Of a stretch of DNA of 64,000 nt, positions 34,778-43,476 are shown piece after piece; position 1 is the first letter of the stretch; every line of letters begins with the position of its first letter. Source of the stretch: Hydrogenimonas thermophila (lineage in GTDB: Bacteria > Campylobacterota > Campylobacteria > Campylobacterales > Hydrogenimonadaceae); contig NZ_FOXB01000005.1 of NCBI RefSeq assembly GCF_900115615.1, positions 60,049 to 124,048 of the forward strand. Direction: 5' to 3'. The position numbers and the translations under genes were made by a program. The notes beneath the pieces were generated by a model, which was not told the origin of the DNA, did no database searches, and saw only the letters and a list, made by a program, of their open reading frames with translations.

Positions 34778-36094
34778 ATGAATAGCAAGAAGAGAAAATT
34801 ACTGGTACATGCGCCATCTATTACAGAATTAGAGTGTATTGTATCAGGAAAAAAGATTAATACTTTTACAGATAAATGTTTTGTACTGCTTCACTTTTTT
34901 ACAGGCGGATGCATTAACTGTCTGCACGTTCTTGAAGAGTTGAAGCGTGTAGAGTTTCCAAAAGGTTTGGTTGTTATTGGCATTCATACAGGAAAGTTTG
35001 ATAAAGAGAAAGAGGATGAGTGGATCAAGGAGTTAATTGCTAGGTACAACATCGATCATCCTGTGATTAATGATGCTGATGGCAGATTATGGGACAGTTA
35101 TGGTGTTAGGGCTTGGCCTACTCTTGTATTGGTTTCTCCAGATGGCTATGAAGTAGCCAGAAGTAGTGGAGAAGGAAGAGTACCAAAACTACTTGAAGCT
35201 TTTGAAAAGTACCGTAATGATTACACTTTATCTGGTGAGTGGAGTATCTTAAATATGAATAGCAAAAGAGTATCTAGTGATTTTTCAAAACTGTTTGCTA
35301 CAAAAGAGAATATTTTTTTGAGTGATATAGGCAGAGGGTGCGTGCATATTTGTACACACACCGGTGAAATTATTAAAACAATTGAAGGTTTTAAAGAGCC
35401 ACAGGGGATTTATGTTAAAGATGATTATATTTATGTAGCAGACAGATTAGCCGGAACAGTTGTAAAAGTTGATCTTCAAAATGGAAATAGAAGAGTTATA
35501 GCAGATAATTTACGTTCACCTTGGGGATTGACAGGTGATGAACAAAGATTACAGATTGCAGTGGCTGGGTCTCATCAGATATGGCAGGTTGATTATGATG
35601 GAAACAATCTTACTCTTTTAGCCGGAATTGGCTCTGAAGGTATTCGTGACGGAGATGCTGTAACAGAAGCTCTTTTTGCTCAACCGACAGATTTGGATTG
35701 GTTGAATGATACGCTTTATGTCATAGATGCAGAAGGAAGTGCATTACGCTCTATTGAATATGGGCGTGTTAAAACATTGATTGGATGGGATCTTTTTACA
35801 TTTGGTGATTGTGATGGAATTGCAGAATTAGTGCGTCTTCAGCATCCAGAGGGTCTTTGTGCCGGTATTGGAGGTTGTGGCAATCAACGAATCTTTATAT
35901 GCGATACATATAATGGAAAAGTAAAAGTTTATGATCCACTAAATGGGCGTGTAGTAACACTGATAGATGGGTTGAATCATCCTACTGGTATTTGCAAGGT
36001 AGATTGTTGGCTATATGTAGTTGAAAGAGGAGAAGATATATTGGGTCGATTTGATATAAGTACAATGGAGTATGAAAGGATGAAGATAGAATGA
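34778..36094 (+). CDS. Thioredoxin-NHL-repeat protein, NHLRC2-like
   Basis: A 438-residue cytoplasmic protein with no signal peptide. The first 150 residues are a thioredoxin fold with the active-site-like GGCINCLHVL (near 46) and the cis-proline AWPTLVLVSP; the rest is a six-bladed NHL beta-propeller (FKEPQGIYVKDDYIYVADRL, LRSPWGLTGD, LFAQPTDLDWLNDTLYVIDAEG, LQHPEGLCAG, LNHPTGIC). This Trx-plus-propeller design, with a C-I-N-C centre, matches NHLRC2, which is conserved from bacteria to mammals but without a settled biochemical role. It overlaps lpxB by 4 bp. Confidence 0.85.
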   Translation: MNSKKRKLLVHAPSITELECIVSGKKINTFTDKCFVLLHFFTGGCINCLHVLEELKRVEFPKGLVVIGIHTGKFDKEKEDEWIKELIARYNIDHPVINDADGRLWDSYGVRAWPTLVLVSPDGYEVARSSGEGRVPKLLEAFEKYRNDYTLSGEWSILNMNSKRVSSDFSKLFATKENIFLSDIGRGCVHICTHTGEIIKTIEGFKEPQGIYVKDDYIYVADRLAGTVVKVDLQNGNRRVIADNLRSPWGLTGDEQRLQIAVAGSHQIWQVDYDGNNLTLLAGIGSEGIRDGDAVTEALFAQPTDLDWLNDTLYVIDAEGSALRSIEYGRVKTLIGWDLFTFGDCDGIAELVRLQHPEGLCAGIGGCGNQRIFICDTYNGKVKVYDPLNGRVVTLIDGLNHPTGICKVDCWLYVVERGEDILGRFDISTMEYERMKIE

Positions 36095-37122
36095 ATCTGT
36101 TGGTCAGTGCATTGGAGCCTTCTGCAAACTTGCATTTGAAGTTTTTGCTTAAAGAGCTTGAGAATGTAAATATATCAGGTATATTTGATCGTAGCCTAGG
36201 AGAGCCTCTTTATGGGATGGATGAGTTTTCCGTTATGGGTGTTGTTGATGTTCTAGCCAAATACTTTAAAGGCAAAGAGGCGATTGCAGAGATGGTGAGC
36301 TTGAGCAAAAATTGCGATAAAGTTCTGCTTATAGATGCTCCAGCTTTTAATATTCCTCTTGCAAAAGCTATTAAAAAGAGGTATCCGGATAAAGAGATTA
36401 TATATTATATTTTGCCAAAGGTGTGGGCATGGAAAAAGCATCGTGCAGCATTGGTAGATCACTACTGTGACAGACTTGCTTCAATTTTTCCATTTGAAAG
36501 AGATTTTTTTAAAAATGCAGAGTATGTAGGTAATCCACTGCTTGATGAGATTGATATAAAAAGAGTAGTAAGTAGTGATAAAGATACTATAGCTTTCTTG
36601 CCTGGTAGCAGAAAGAGTGAAATTACAAGGTTGATGCCTGTTTTTCAAGAGACTGCTAAACAGCTTGGTAATAGACGAAAATTGCTGGTTATACCTGAGT
36701 TTATAGATAAAAATAGAATTGAAGAGTGGTATGGTGACATCAGCTCTTTTGAAGTAGTGCAAGATACCCATAAAGCAGTTGCACAAAGTCATTTTGCTTT
36801 TGTTTGCAGTGGAACGGCAACATTGGAGACTGCTCTTATAGGAACTCCATTTGTTCTGGTTTACAAAGCTCGTCCTCTGGATTATAAAATAGGACGATTT
36901 TTTGTCAAACTTCCACATGTGGGGCTTGCAAATATTATTATGGATTTTGAAAAAAAATCGCCTGTACATCCAGAACTTTTTCAAGAGGATGTAAACAGTG
37001 ACAATCTGCTTAAGTTTTATGAAACTATGGATAGAGACCATTTTGATAAAAAGAGTGAAGAACTTAGGAGTATTCTTAAAACTGGCAGTGCTCAACGTGT
37101 AGCTAGTATGATTTTATCGTGA
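36091..37122 (+). CDS. lpxB: Lipid-A-disaccharide synthase
   Basis: A 343-residue glycosyltransferase (family GT19) that joins two acylated glucosamines to form the lipid A core on the inner face of the inner membrane. Conserved blocks are the start LLVSALEPSANLHLKFLLKEL, YYILPKVWAWKKHR, FPFERDFF, EYVGNPLLD, AFLPGSRKSEI and VCSGTATLETALIGTPFVLVYKA. It overlaps the NHLRC2-like gene by ATGA. The family is usually near 380 residues; this form is slightly short, as in related species. Confidence 0.93.
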   Translation: MNLLVSALEPSANLHLKFLLKELENVNISGIFDRSLGEPLYGMDEFSVMGVVDVLAKYFKGKEAIAEMVSLSKNCDKVLLIDAPAFNIPLAKAIKKRYPDKEIIYYILPKVWAWKKHRAALVDHYCDRLASIFPFERDFFKNAEYVGNPLLDEIDIKRVVSSDKDTIAFLPGSRKSEITRLMPVFQETAKQLGNRRKLLVIPEFIDKNRIEEWYGDISSFEVVQDTHKAVAQSHFAFVCSGTATLETALIGTPFVLVYKARPLDYKIGRFFVKLPHVGLANIIMDFEKKSPVHPELFQEDVNSDNLLKFYETMDRDHFDKKSEELRSILKTGSAQRVASMILS

Positions 37123-37147
37123 TTTTTTTAATAAAGCCAAATAAAGA

Positions 37148-37153
37148 TATAAT
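37148..37153 (+). promoter_or_regulatory. Probable -10 box of greA
   Basis: TATAAT 28 bases before the greA ATG, followed by GGAGAAGAG as ribosome site. No clear -35 element. Confidence 0.5.
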
Positions 37154-37181
37154 ATAAAGAAAAAAGATTGGAGAAGAGTTT

Positions 37182-37673
37182 ATGCAAAAAGAACCTATGA
37201 CAGAGTTTGGGTATAAAAAACTTAGTGAAGAGTTGGAATATTTAAAAAGCGAAGCACGCCCTGCAGTAGCAAAAGAGATTCAAAAGGCAAGAGAGCTTGG
37301 TGATTTGAAAGAGAATGCTGAATATCATGCTGCTAAAGAAAAGCAGGGGTTAATGGAGGCTCGCATTGCAGAGCTTGAAGATATTTTAGGACGTGCACAG
37401 GTTGTTGATCCTTCAACATTTGAGCATAAGCGTGTTAGTTTTGGATCAACAGTTACTCTTATAGATATAGATACAGATGATGAAATAACATATACAATTG
37501 TTGGAGCAAGTGAAGCAAATCCAGATAAAGGGCTTATCTCTTATCATTCGCCGCTTGCAAAACAGTTGATTGGAAAAGAACCCGGTGACGAAGTGCGTGT
37601 AAACTTGCCTGGCGGTGAAAAGGATTATGAGATAGATGAGGTATGTTACAAAGAGATCTGTTTTGGAGATTAA
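37182..37673 (+). CDS. greA: Transcription elongation factor GreA
   Basis: A 163-residue factor that rescues backtracked RNA polymerase by aiding cleavage of the 3' RNA end. The N-terminal coiled coil carries LGDLKENAEYHAAKEKQGLMEARI, with the acidic tip residues Asp and Glu that enter the polymerase channel, and the C-terminal domain has ISYHSPLAKQLIGKEPGDEV. Normal length. argC begins three bases after the stop codon. Confidence 0.95.
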   Translation: MQKEPMTEFGYKKLSEELEYLKSEARPAVAKEIQKARELGDLKENAEYHAAKEKQGLMEARIAELEDILGRAQVVDPSTFEHKRVSFGSTVTLIDIDTDDEITYTIVGASEANPDKGLISYHSPLAKQLIGKEPGDEVRVNLPGGEKDYEIDEVCYKEICFGD

Positions 37674-37676
37674 GCT

Positions 37677-38684
37677 GTGATTCCTGTTGCTATTATTGGT
37701 GCCAGTGGATATACTGGATTAGAGTTAGTTAAAATTCTCACTCAGCACCCTGAATTTGAATTGGTTTATGTAGCAACCAGTGAAGGTGAAACAACTATAC
37801 AGCAGTTGCATCCTTCACTTGAAGGCGTTGTAACAATGCAAGTAGAGAAGGCAGATGCTAGTGAAGTAGCAAAAGTTGCTCAGATAGCCTTTTTGGCTTT
37901 GCCTCATAAAACATCTATGGGTTTTGCATCACAATTGCTTGAACTAGGTGTAAAAGTAGTAGACTTATCGGCAGACTATCGTTTGAAACTTGATAGATAT
38001 GAAGCACACTACTGCAAACATACAGATACAAAACACTTATGCGAAGCAGCTTATGGTCTTCCAGAGTTTTATCGCAATAAAATCAAAGAGAGTCGGATTA
38101 TAGCCAATCCTGGTTGTTATCCTACAGCTTCTTTGCTTGGTCTTTTACCTTTTATACCATATATAAAAAAAGATACTCCTATTTTCATAGATGCTAAAAG
38201 TGGAGTAAGTGGAGCAGGGAAGAAACTTTCATCAACAACCCACTATGTGACAATTAATGAAAATATCTTTGCCTATAATCCTATAAAGCATCGTCATGCA
38301 CCTGAGATTGCTGAGAAGATTGATGAGCTTTTTGTAACGCAGGTAGAGGTAAACTTTGTGCCTCATCTAATTCCAGTAACAAGAGGAATGCTTTGTAGTA
38401 TATACATGCAGCTTGAAAATGAACTGGATCCTATTGAAGTACTTGAAAGTTTATATAAAGATGAGCCGTTTGTGCGAGTCAGAAATAATCCTGTAGACAT
38501 AAAATCTGTTGCTGGTACCAACTTTTGCGATATCTACGCAACAATGAATGGCAATAGTCTATTTATCAGTTCAGCTATTGATAATCTTTTAAGGGGTGCA
38601 AGTTCCCAGGCTGTTGTAAATGCAAATATCATCTGCGGTTTTGATGAAACACTAGGAATTCCTCAACTTGCTTATGTCCCATAA
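37677..38684 (+). CDS. argC: N-acetyl-gamma-glutamyl-phosphate reductase
   Basis: A 335-residue NADP-dependent enzyme of arginine synthesis that reduces N-acetylglutamyl phosphate to the semialdehyde. It has GASGYTGLELVKIL (nucleotide loop, 8-21), the catalytic Cys in NPGCYPTAS, DAKSGVSGAGKK and HRHAPEI. The start is GTG three bases after greA. Its last 11 bases overlap the next gene. Confidence 0.95.
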   Translation: MIPVAIIGASGYTGLELVKILTQHPEFELVYVATSEGETTIQQLHPSLEGVVTMQVEKADASEVAKVAQIAFLALPHKTSMGFASQLLELGVKVVDLSADYRLKLDRYEAHYCKHTDTKHLCEAAYGLPEFYRNKIKESRIIANPGCYPTASLLGLLPFIPYIKKDTPIFIDAKSGVSGAGKKLSSTTHYVTINENIFAYNPIKHRHAPEIAEKIDELFVTQVEVNFVPHLIPVTRGMLCSIYMQLENELDPIEVLESLYKDEPFVRVRNNPVDIKSVAGTNFCDIYATMNGNSLFISSAIDNLLRGASSQAVVNANIICGFDETLGIPQLAYVP

Positions 38685-39438
38685 AAAACTCTTAACTTCT
38701 AACTTCCAGCTCCTGACTTTAAAAGATGGAGCTTGGCTTATTGCTGATGCTCACTATGCCCACTACAACACTGCATTATATGACTTTTTAAGTTGTAAAG
38801 ATGAAGATTTACCTCCACAGCTCATACTGATGGGTGATATTTTTGATCTTCTGTTTGGAAATGCTCCAAATTCCATTGAACCAAATTTAAAAATGGTCGA
38901 TCTTTTAAAAAGCATTGCTAAAAAGGTTGAGGTTATCTACCTTGAAGGAAATCATGATTTTGGTTTAAAAACAATATTTGGTGACTCTATAAAGATAGTT
39001 CCAAGAACAAAACAGCCTCTTTTTATGAGTGCAAACAGTAAAGTTGTAGCACTTCATCATGGAGATATGATGCAAGGGATTGGTTATGAGATATATACTG
39101 CATTAATTAGAAATAGATGGATAGATCGAGTTTTAAACACTATTGATTCTTTAAGAGATGGAAAAATAATAGATTGGCTTGAAAGATATAATCGCCAAAA
39201 AAAGCCTTGTTATTCAATAGATAGTTTTGAAAATATAGTTTCACAACGTTTAGATATATTGGAACAAAAGTTTGAATTTGACTATTGGGTAGAGGGGCAT
39301 TTTCATCAAAATGTACAATACAATTTTAATGAAAAAAAATATTGTAATTTACCTGCTTTTGCTTGTTGTCAAAGTTATATTGTTGTAAAATTAAGTGAAA
39401 GCGGCATCAATTTTATAGAAAAAAAAGGTTCGCCATGA
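38674..39438 (+). CDS. LpxH/LpxJ-like UDP-diacylglucosamine pyrophosphohydrolase
   Basis: A 254-residue calcineurin-like phosphoesterase with the metal-site motifs in order: IADAHYAHYN, LMGDIFDLLFGN, LEGNHDFG, LHHGDM and EGHFHQNV. These are the motifs of LpxH, which makes lipid X in lipid A synthesis; Campylobacterota often use the diverged relative LpxJ, and this may be it. Residues 1-17 come from a simple repeated stretch (TAACTTCTAACTTC) with no ribosome site, so the true start may be later. Located between argC and cheV. Confidence 0.7.
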   Translation: MSHKKLLTSNFQLLTLKDGAWLIADAHYAHYNTALYDFLSCKDEDLPPQLILMGDIFDLLFGNAPNSIEPNLKMVDLLKSIAKKVEVIYLEGNHDFGLKTIFGDSIKIVPRTKQPLFMSANSKVVALHHGDMMQGIGYEIYTALIRNRWIDRVLNTIDSLRDGKIIDWLERYNRQKKPCYSIDSFENIVSQRLDILEQKFEFDYWVEGHFHQNVQYNFNEKKYCNLPAFACCQSYIVVKLSESGINFIEKKGSP

Positions 39439-40379
39439 CGTCAAAAAGAGATGTATTAAAGGTTGGAACCAACGAATTGGAGTTGGTGGATTTTCGTATT
39501 CTCAAAGAAGAGAATGGTGAGGTGTATGAGGGTATTTATGGTATTAACGTATCAAAAGTGCGTGAAATCATTAAATACCCTAAACTAACTGAACTTCCTG
39601 GTGTACCAGATTTTATAGAAGGAATATTTGATCTTCGTGGTGTTGTAATACCAGTGGTTGATCTGGCAAAATGGATGGGCATTAAGGTACCAGAAAATTT
39701 AAATATTCAGCCTAGAGTAATTATTGCAGAATTTAATAATGTTCTTATTGGTTTTGTTGTGCATGAAGCAAAGCGTATTAGACGAATAAACTGGAACGAT
39801 ATTGAACCAGCTTCTTTTGTATCTGGGCATGGAGTTTTAGATAAGAGCAAGATAACTGGTGTGACTAGAATTGAAAATAATGAAGTACTTTTAATTCTTG
39901 ATCTTGAAAGTGTTGTAGAAGAGTTAGGTTTCTATCAGCCTGAAATTGATGCAGACATAAAAGTTGAAAGTTTTAGTGGTATGGCATTAATTTTAGATGA
40001 CAGTGCAACTGCTAGAAAAATAGTAAAAGATGCAATGGCAAAAATGGGCTTTACCGTTATTGAAGCAAAAGATGGTAAAGAGGGGCTTGAAAAGCTTGAA
40101 GAATTATATAATATATATGGCGATCAAGTAAAAAATGAGTTGAAAATTATTGTATCAGATGTAGAAATGCCTTTAATGGATGGCTTCCACTTTGCTGCAA
40201 GAGTAAAAGATGATCCTAGGTTTAATGAAATTCCTATTGTCTTTAACTCATCTATAAGTGATCACTTTAGTGAACAAAGAGGTAAAGATGCAGGTGGTGA
40301 AGGATATTTAGTTAAATTCGATGCCAATACTTTCTATACAGAAGTAGCTAAAATTGTGCGCTCCCACATTAAGAATTAG
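39435..40379 (+). CDS. cheV: Chemotaxis coupling protein CheV
   Basis: A 314-residue protein with a CheW-like domain (about 10-165; YGINVSKVREIIKYPKLTELPGVPDFIEGIFDLRG) joined to a receiver domain (about 187-312) with LILDDSATARKIV, phospho-accepting Asp in IIVSDVEMPLMDG and the Lys of YLVKFDA. CheV couples receptors to CheA and may adapt the signal when phosphorylated. It overlaps the previous gene by 4 bp and leads the cheVAW operon, the same order as in Campylobacter. Confidence 0.94.
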   Translation: MTSKRDVLKVGTNELELVDFRILKEENGEVYEGIYGINVSKVREIIKYPKLTELPGVPDFIEGIFDLRGVVIPVVDLAKWMGIKVPENLNIQPRVIIAEFNNVLIGFVVHEAKRIRRINWNDIEPASFVSGHGVLDKSKITGVTRIENNEVLLILDLESVVEELGFYQPEIDADIKVESFSGMALILDDSATARKIVKDAMAKMGFTVIEAKDGKEGLEKLEELYNIYGDQVKNELKIIVSDVEMPLMDGFHFAARVKDDPRFNEIPIVFNSSISDHFSEQRGKDAGGEGYLVKFDANTFYTEVAKIVRSHIKN

Positions 40380-40403
40380 AGTTGTGTAATAAAAGGATGA
40401 GAG

Positions 40404-42926
40404 ATGGATGAATTTCAGGAAATATTAGAAGACTTTTTAATTGAAGCGTTCGAGATGATCGAACAGCTCGATAATGATTTGATCGATTTGGAGAGCAATC
40501 CGGAAGATTTGGATTTATTGAATCGTATTTTCCGTGTTGCTCATACTATAAAAGGTTCAAGTTCATTTTTGAATTTTGATGTATTGACTCATCTTACACA
40601 TCATATGGAAGATGTATTAAATAAAGCTAGACGTGGCGAGTTGGTTATTACGCCTGAGATTATGGATGTTGTACTTGAGTCTACAGATAAGATGAAAGCT
40701 CTTTTAGAGCATATCAAAGAGACTGGAACTGATGAAGGTGCTATAGATGTTGCACCTACTGTAGCAAGACTTGATGCGGTATTAAAAGGTGAAGATATAT
40801 CTTCTGTTTCTGAATCTCAGTCAGAATCTGAGCAAAAAACTGAGTCACAGCCTGAAGAAGAATCTGAACCAAGCTCTACTGAAGAGAAAGATATCTCTGA
40901 AATGACTGAAGAAGAGGTGGAAGCAGAGATAGAGAGGTTATTAAAGCAACGTCAGGAAGAGGATCGTAAAAAAAGAGAAGCTAAAAGAAAAGCCCAAGAA
41001 GCTGGTGAAAAAGTTGAAGAGAGTGGAGAGAAAGATATCTCTGAAATGACTGAAGAAGAGGTGGAAGCAGAGATAGAGAGGTTGTTGAAGCAACGTCAAG
41101 AAGAGGATCGTAAAAAGAGAGAAGCTAAACGGAAAGCTCAAGAAGAAGCAGCAAAAGCTCAAGAAGAGAAGAAGGCTGAAGAGGCAGCTCCACAAGCCAA
41201 GCAAGAGGTAAAAGCACCTTCACCATCACCTTCGGCACCAGTAAAAAAAGAGACACCTAAACCTGCTCCTGCTGCAAAAGAGAGAAAAACTACAATGGAG
41301 CAGACCATACGTGTTGATGTTAAGCGTCTTGATGACTTGATGAACCTTATTGGCGAACTTGTTCTTGGTAAAAACAGACTTCTTAAAATTTATGATGATG
41401 TAGAAGAGAGATATGAGGGTGAACAATTCCTTGAAGAGTTAAATCAAGTTGTTTCATCAATTTCACTGGTAACCACAGACCTTCAAATAGCAGTTATGAA
41501 GACCAGAATGTTGCCAATTGGTAAAGTTTTCAACAAGTTTCCAAGAATGGTACGTGACCTCTCAAGAGAGTTGCATAAAGAGATTGAACTTGTCATTAGC
41601 GGTGAAGAGACAGAACTTGATAAGTCTATTGTTGAAGAGATTGGTGATCCTCTTGTACATATTATTCGTAACTCTTGTGACCATGGTATTGAACCGCCTG
41701 AAGAGCGTGTGGCAAAAGGTAAACCACCAAAAGGTACTGTACAATTAAAAGCTTATAATGAAGGTAACCATATCATTATTGAGATTGTTGATGATGGTAA
41801 AGGCTTGAATGCAGATATGTTAAAAGAGAAAGCTTTGGAAAAAGGTTTGATCAGCGAAAAAGAGGCTGAACAAATGAGTGACAAAGAGGCATATATGCTG
41901 ATTTTCAAACCAGGCTTCTCTACTGCTGCCAAAGTAACAAATGTCTCTGGCCGTGGCGTTGGTATGGATGTTGTTAAGTCAAATATTGAAAAACTAAATG
42001 GTATTATTGAGATTGATTCTGAAGTAGGTAAAGGTACAACTCTTAAACTTAAAATTCCATTGACTCTTGCAATTATTCAGTCTTTACTTGTTAGTGTTCA
42101 AGAAGAGTTTTATGCGGTACCTCTTGCTTCTGTTCTTGAAACAGTACGAATTACACCAGATGAGATACAGAGTGTTGAAGGGCGAAGTGTTCTAAGACTT
42201 AGAAATGAAGTATTGTCACTTGTTCATCTTGCTGATATTTTTGATGTAGAACGTGTCTTCAGTATGGGTGAACATGCATATGTTGTTATTATAGGTTTAG
42301 CTGAATCTAAGATTGGATTGATTGTTGATTCTCTAGTTGGTCAAGAAGAGATTGTTATTAAGTCACTTGGTGAATACCTTAAAGGTATTGAAGGTATTGC
42401 TGGTGCTACAATTCGAGGAGATGGTAGAGTCACTCTTATTGTAGATGTTGGTGCATTGATGAATATGGCAAAAGATGTGAAAAGCTCTATTCAAAACCTT
42501 GAAGGGCCAAGTGATGCAATGAAAGAGAAAACTTCGCCAAGTGATTACAATATTTTAATAGTAGATGATAGTAAAACAGATAGATCTATTATGCGTAAAG
42601 CTCTTGCACCTCTAGGTGTATCAATAACAGAAGCGACCAATGGGGTAGAAGCATTAAATCTTATGAAAGATGGAAGTAAGATTTTTGATGCGGCATTGGT
42701 AGATATTGAAATGCCAAGAATGGATGGCTACACTCTTGCAAGTGAAATTAGAAAATTCAACAAATTCAAAAACATTCCACTTATAGCGGTTACAAGTAGA
42801 ACTAGTCGAAGTGATAGAATGAGAGGAGTTGAGGTTGGTATGACTGAGTATATTACCAAGCCTTATACTCCAGAGTATCTAATGAATGTAGTTGCAAGAA
42901 ATATAAATCTTAATGTGGAGCAGTAA
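40404..42926 (+). CDS. cheA: Chemotaxis histidine kinase CheA with C-terminal receiver (CheAY)
   Basis: An 840-residue hybrid kinase. Order: HPt domain with the phospho-His in RVAHTIKGSSSF (near 47), a long charged linker with two tandem 48-residue repeats (about 161-250), dimerisation domain (RVDVKRLDDLMNLIGELVLGKN), ATP-binding domain (HIIRNSCDHGIEPPEER; VDDGKGL; GRGVGMDVVKSNI), CheW-like domain and a receiver (ILIVDDSKTDRSI; ALVDIEMPRMDG). The fused receiver is typical of the phylum and may act as a phosphate sink. No P2 domain for CheY binding is evident; the linker replaces it. Confidence 0.96.
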   Translation: MDEFQEILEDFLIEAFEMIEQLDNDLIDLESNPEDLDLLNRIFRVAHTIKGSSSFLNFDVLTHLTHHMEDVLNKARRGELVITPEIMDVVLESTDKMKALLEHIKETGTDEGAIDVAPTVARLDAVLKGEDISSVSESQSESEQKTESQPEEESEPSSTEEKDISEMTEEEVEAEIERLLKQRQEEDRKKREAKRKAQEAGEKVEESGEKDISEMTEEEVEAEIERLLKQRQEEDRKKREAKRKAQEEAAKAQEEKKAEEAAPQAKQEVKAPSPSPSAPVKKETPKPAPAAKERKTTMEQTIRVDVKRLDDLMNLIGELVLGKNRLLKIYDDVEERYEGEQFLEELNQVVSSISLVTTDLQIAVMKTRMLPIGKVFNKFPRMVRDLSRELHKEIELVISGEETELDKSIVEEIGDPLVHIIRNSCDHGIEPPEERVAKGKPPKGTVQLKAYNEGNHIIIEIVDDGKGLNADMLKEKALEKGLISEKEAEQMSDKEAYMLIFKPGFSTAAKVTNVSGRGVGMDVVKSNIEKLNGIIEIDSEVGKGTTLKLKIPLTLAIIQSLLVSVQEEFYAVPLASVLETVRITPDEIQSVEGRSVLRLRNEVLSLVHLADIFDVERVFSMGEHAYVVIIGLAESKIGLIVDSLVGQEEIVIKSLGEYLKGIEGIAGATIRGDGRVTLIVDVGALMNMAKDVKSSIQNLEGPSDAMKEKTSPSDYNILIVDDSKTDRSIMRKALAPLGVSITEATNGVEALNLMKDGSKIFDAALVDIEMPRMDGYTLASEIRKFNKFKNIPLIAVTSRTSRSDRMRGVEVGMTEYITKPYTPEYLMNVVARNINLNVEQ
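40884..41155 (+). repeat. 144-bp tandem duplication in the cheA linker
   Basis: Two head-to-tail copies begin at 40884 and 41028, both reading EKDISEMTEEEVEAEIERLL and a KQRQEEDRKKREAKRKAQE tail. The second copy stops matching about 128 bases in. The nucleotide copies differ at few positions, mostly silent, so the duplication is fairly recent. The unit is exactly 48 codons. Confidence 0.9.
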
Positions 42927-42928
42927 TC

Positions 42929-43426
42929 ATGAGTACACAACTTGAACAAGTACTAAAAAAACAGCAGCAACAACAACAAGCTCCTGATGAAGCTGATTTG
43001 GAAAAAGAGGTACAAATAGTAGGATTTATGGTAGGTGATGAAGAGTTTGCAGTTCCTATTTTAAGTATTCAGGAGATTATTAAACCTATTGAATATACTC
43101 GAGTACCTAAAACACCAGGGTATGTACTTGGTGTTTTCAATCTTCGCGGTAGTGTTTTACCTCTTGTTGATTTGAGAATGAAATTTGGTCTCTCAAAATC
43201 AAAAGAGAGTGAAGATACCAGATATATGGTAATTAAAGAAGATGATGAAATTGCCGGGTTTGTTATAGACAGATTGACACATGCTACACGCATTAAAGAG
43301 AAAAATATTGATCCAGCACCTGAAACACTAAATGATGAGAATAATCTCATTGAAGGTGTAGGAAAGCAGGAAAACAAACTTATCTCAATTTTAAATGTTA
43401 AAGCTCTTTTAAAAAGAGACTTTTAA
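42929..43426 (+). CDS. cheW: Chemotaxis coupling protein CheW
   Basis: A 165-residue CheW-domain protein (about 28-163) that links chemoreceptors to CheA: VQIVGFMVGDEEFAVPILSIQEIIKP, RVPKTPGYVLGVFNLRGSVLPLVDLR and GFVIDRLTHATRI. A Gln-rich N-terminus (six Gln at 12-17) precedes the domain. It starts two bases after cheA and ends the operon. Receptor and motor genes are outside the window. Confidence 0.95.
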   Translation: MSTQLEQVLKKQQQQQQAPDEADLEKEVQIVGFMVGDEEFAVPILSIQEIIKPIEYTRVPKTPGYVLGVFNLRGSVLPLVDLRMKFGLSKSKESEDTRYMVIKEDDEIAGFVIDRLTHATRIKEKNIDPAPETLNDENNLIEGVGKQENKLISILNVKALLKRDF

Positions 43427-43445
43427 AAAATTATGAATTATGAGT

Positions 43446-43476
43446 GATGAATGATGAATTAATTTCATCATTCATC
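43446..43476. terminator. Inverted repeat between convergent cheW and metF
   Basis: GATGAATGATGAA, loop TTAAT, TTCATCATTCATC: a perfect 13-bp stem just after cheW that also encodes the last residues and stop of metF. Flanking DNA repeats ATGAATTATGA and GTGATGAATGATGAA. It lacks a T-run but may act as a two-way terminator or RNA stabiliser. Confidence 0.5.

Noticed and set aside
40941..41204. Minus-strand open frame opposite the cheA linker
   Set aside because: It is a reflection of the repetitive Glu/Lys-rich cheA coding sequence (Leu/Phe/Ser-rich product), with no ribosome site.
40404..42926. Missing CheY as a defect of the chemotaxis operon
   Set aside because: In this phylum cheY is usually encoded elsewhere, so its absence here is normal.
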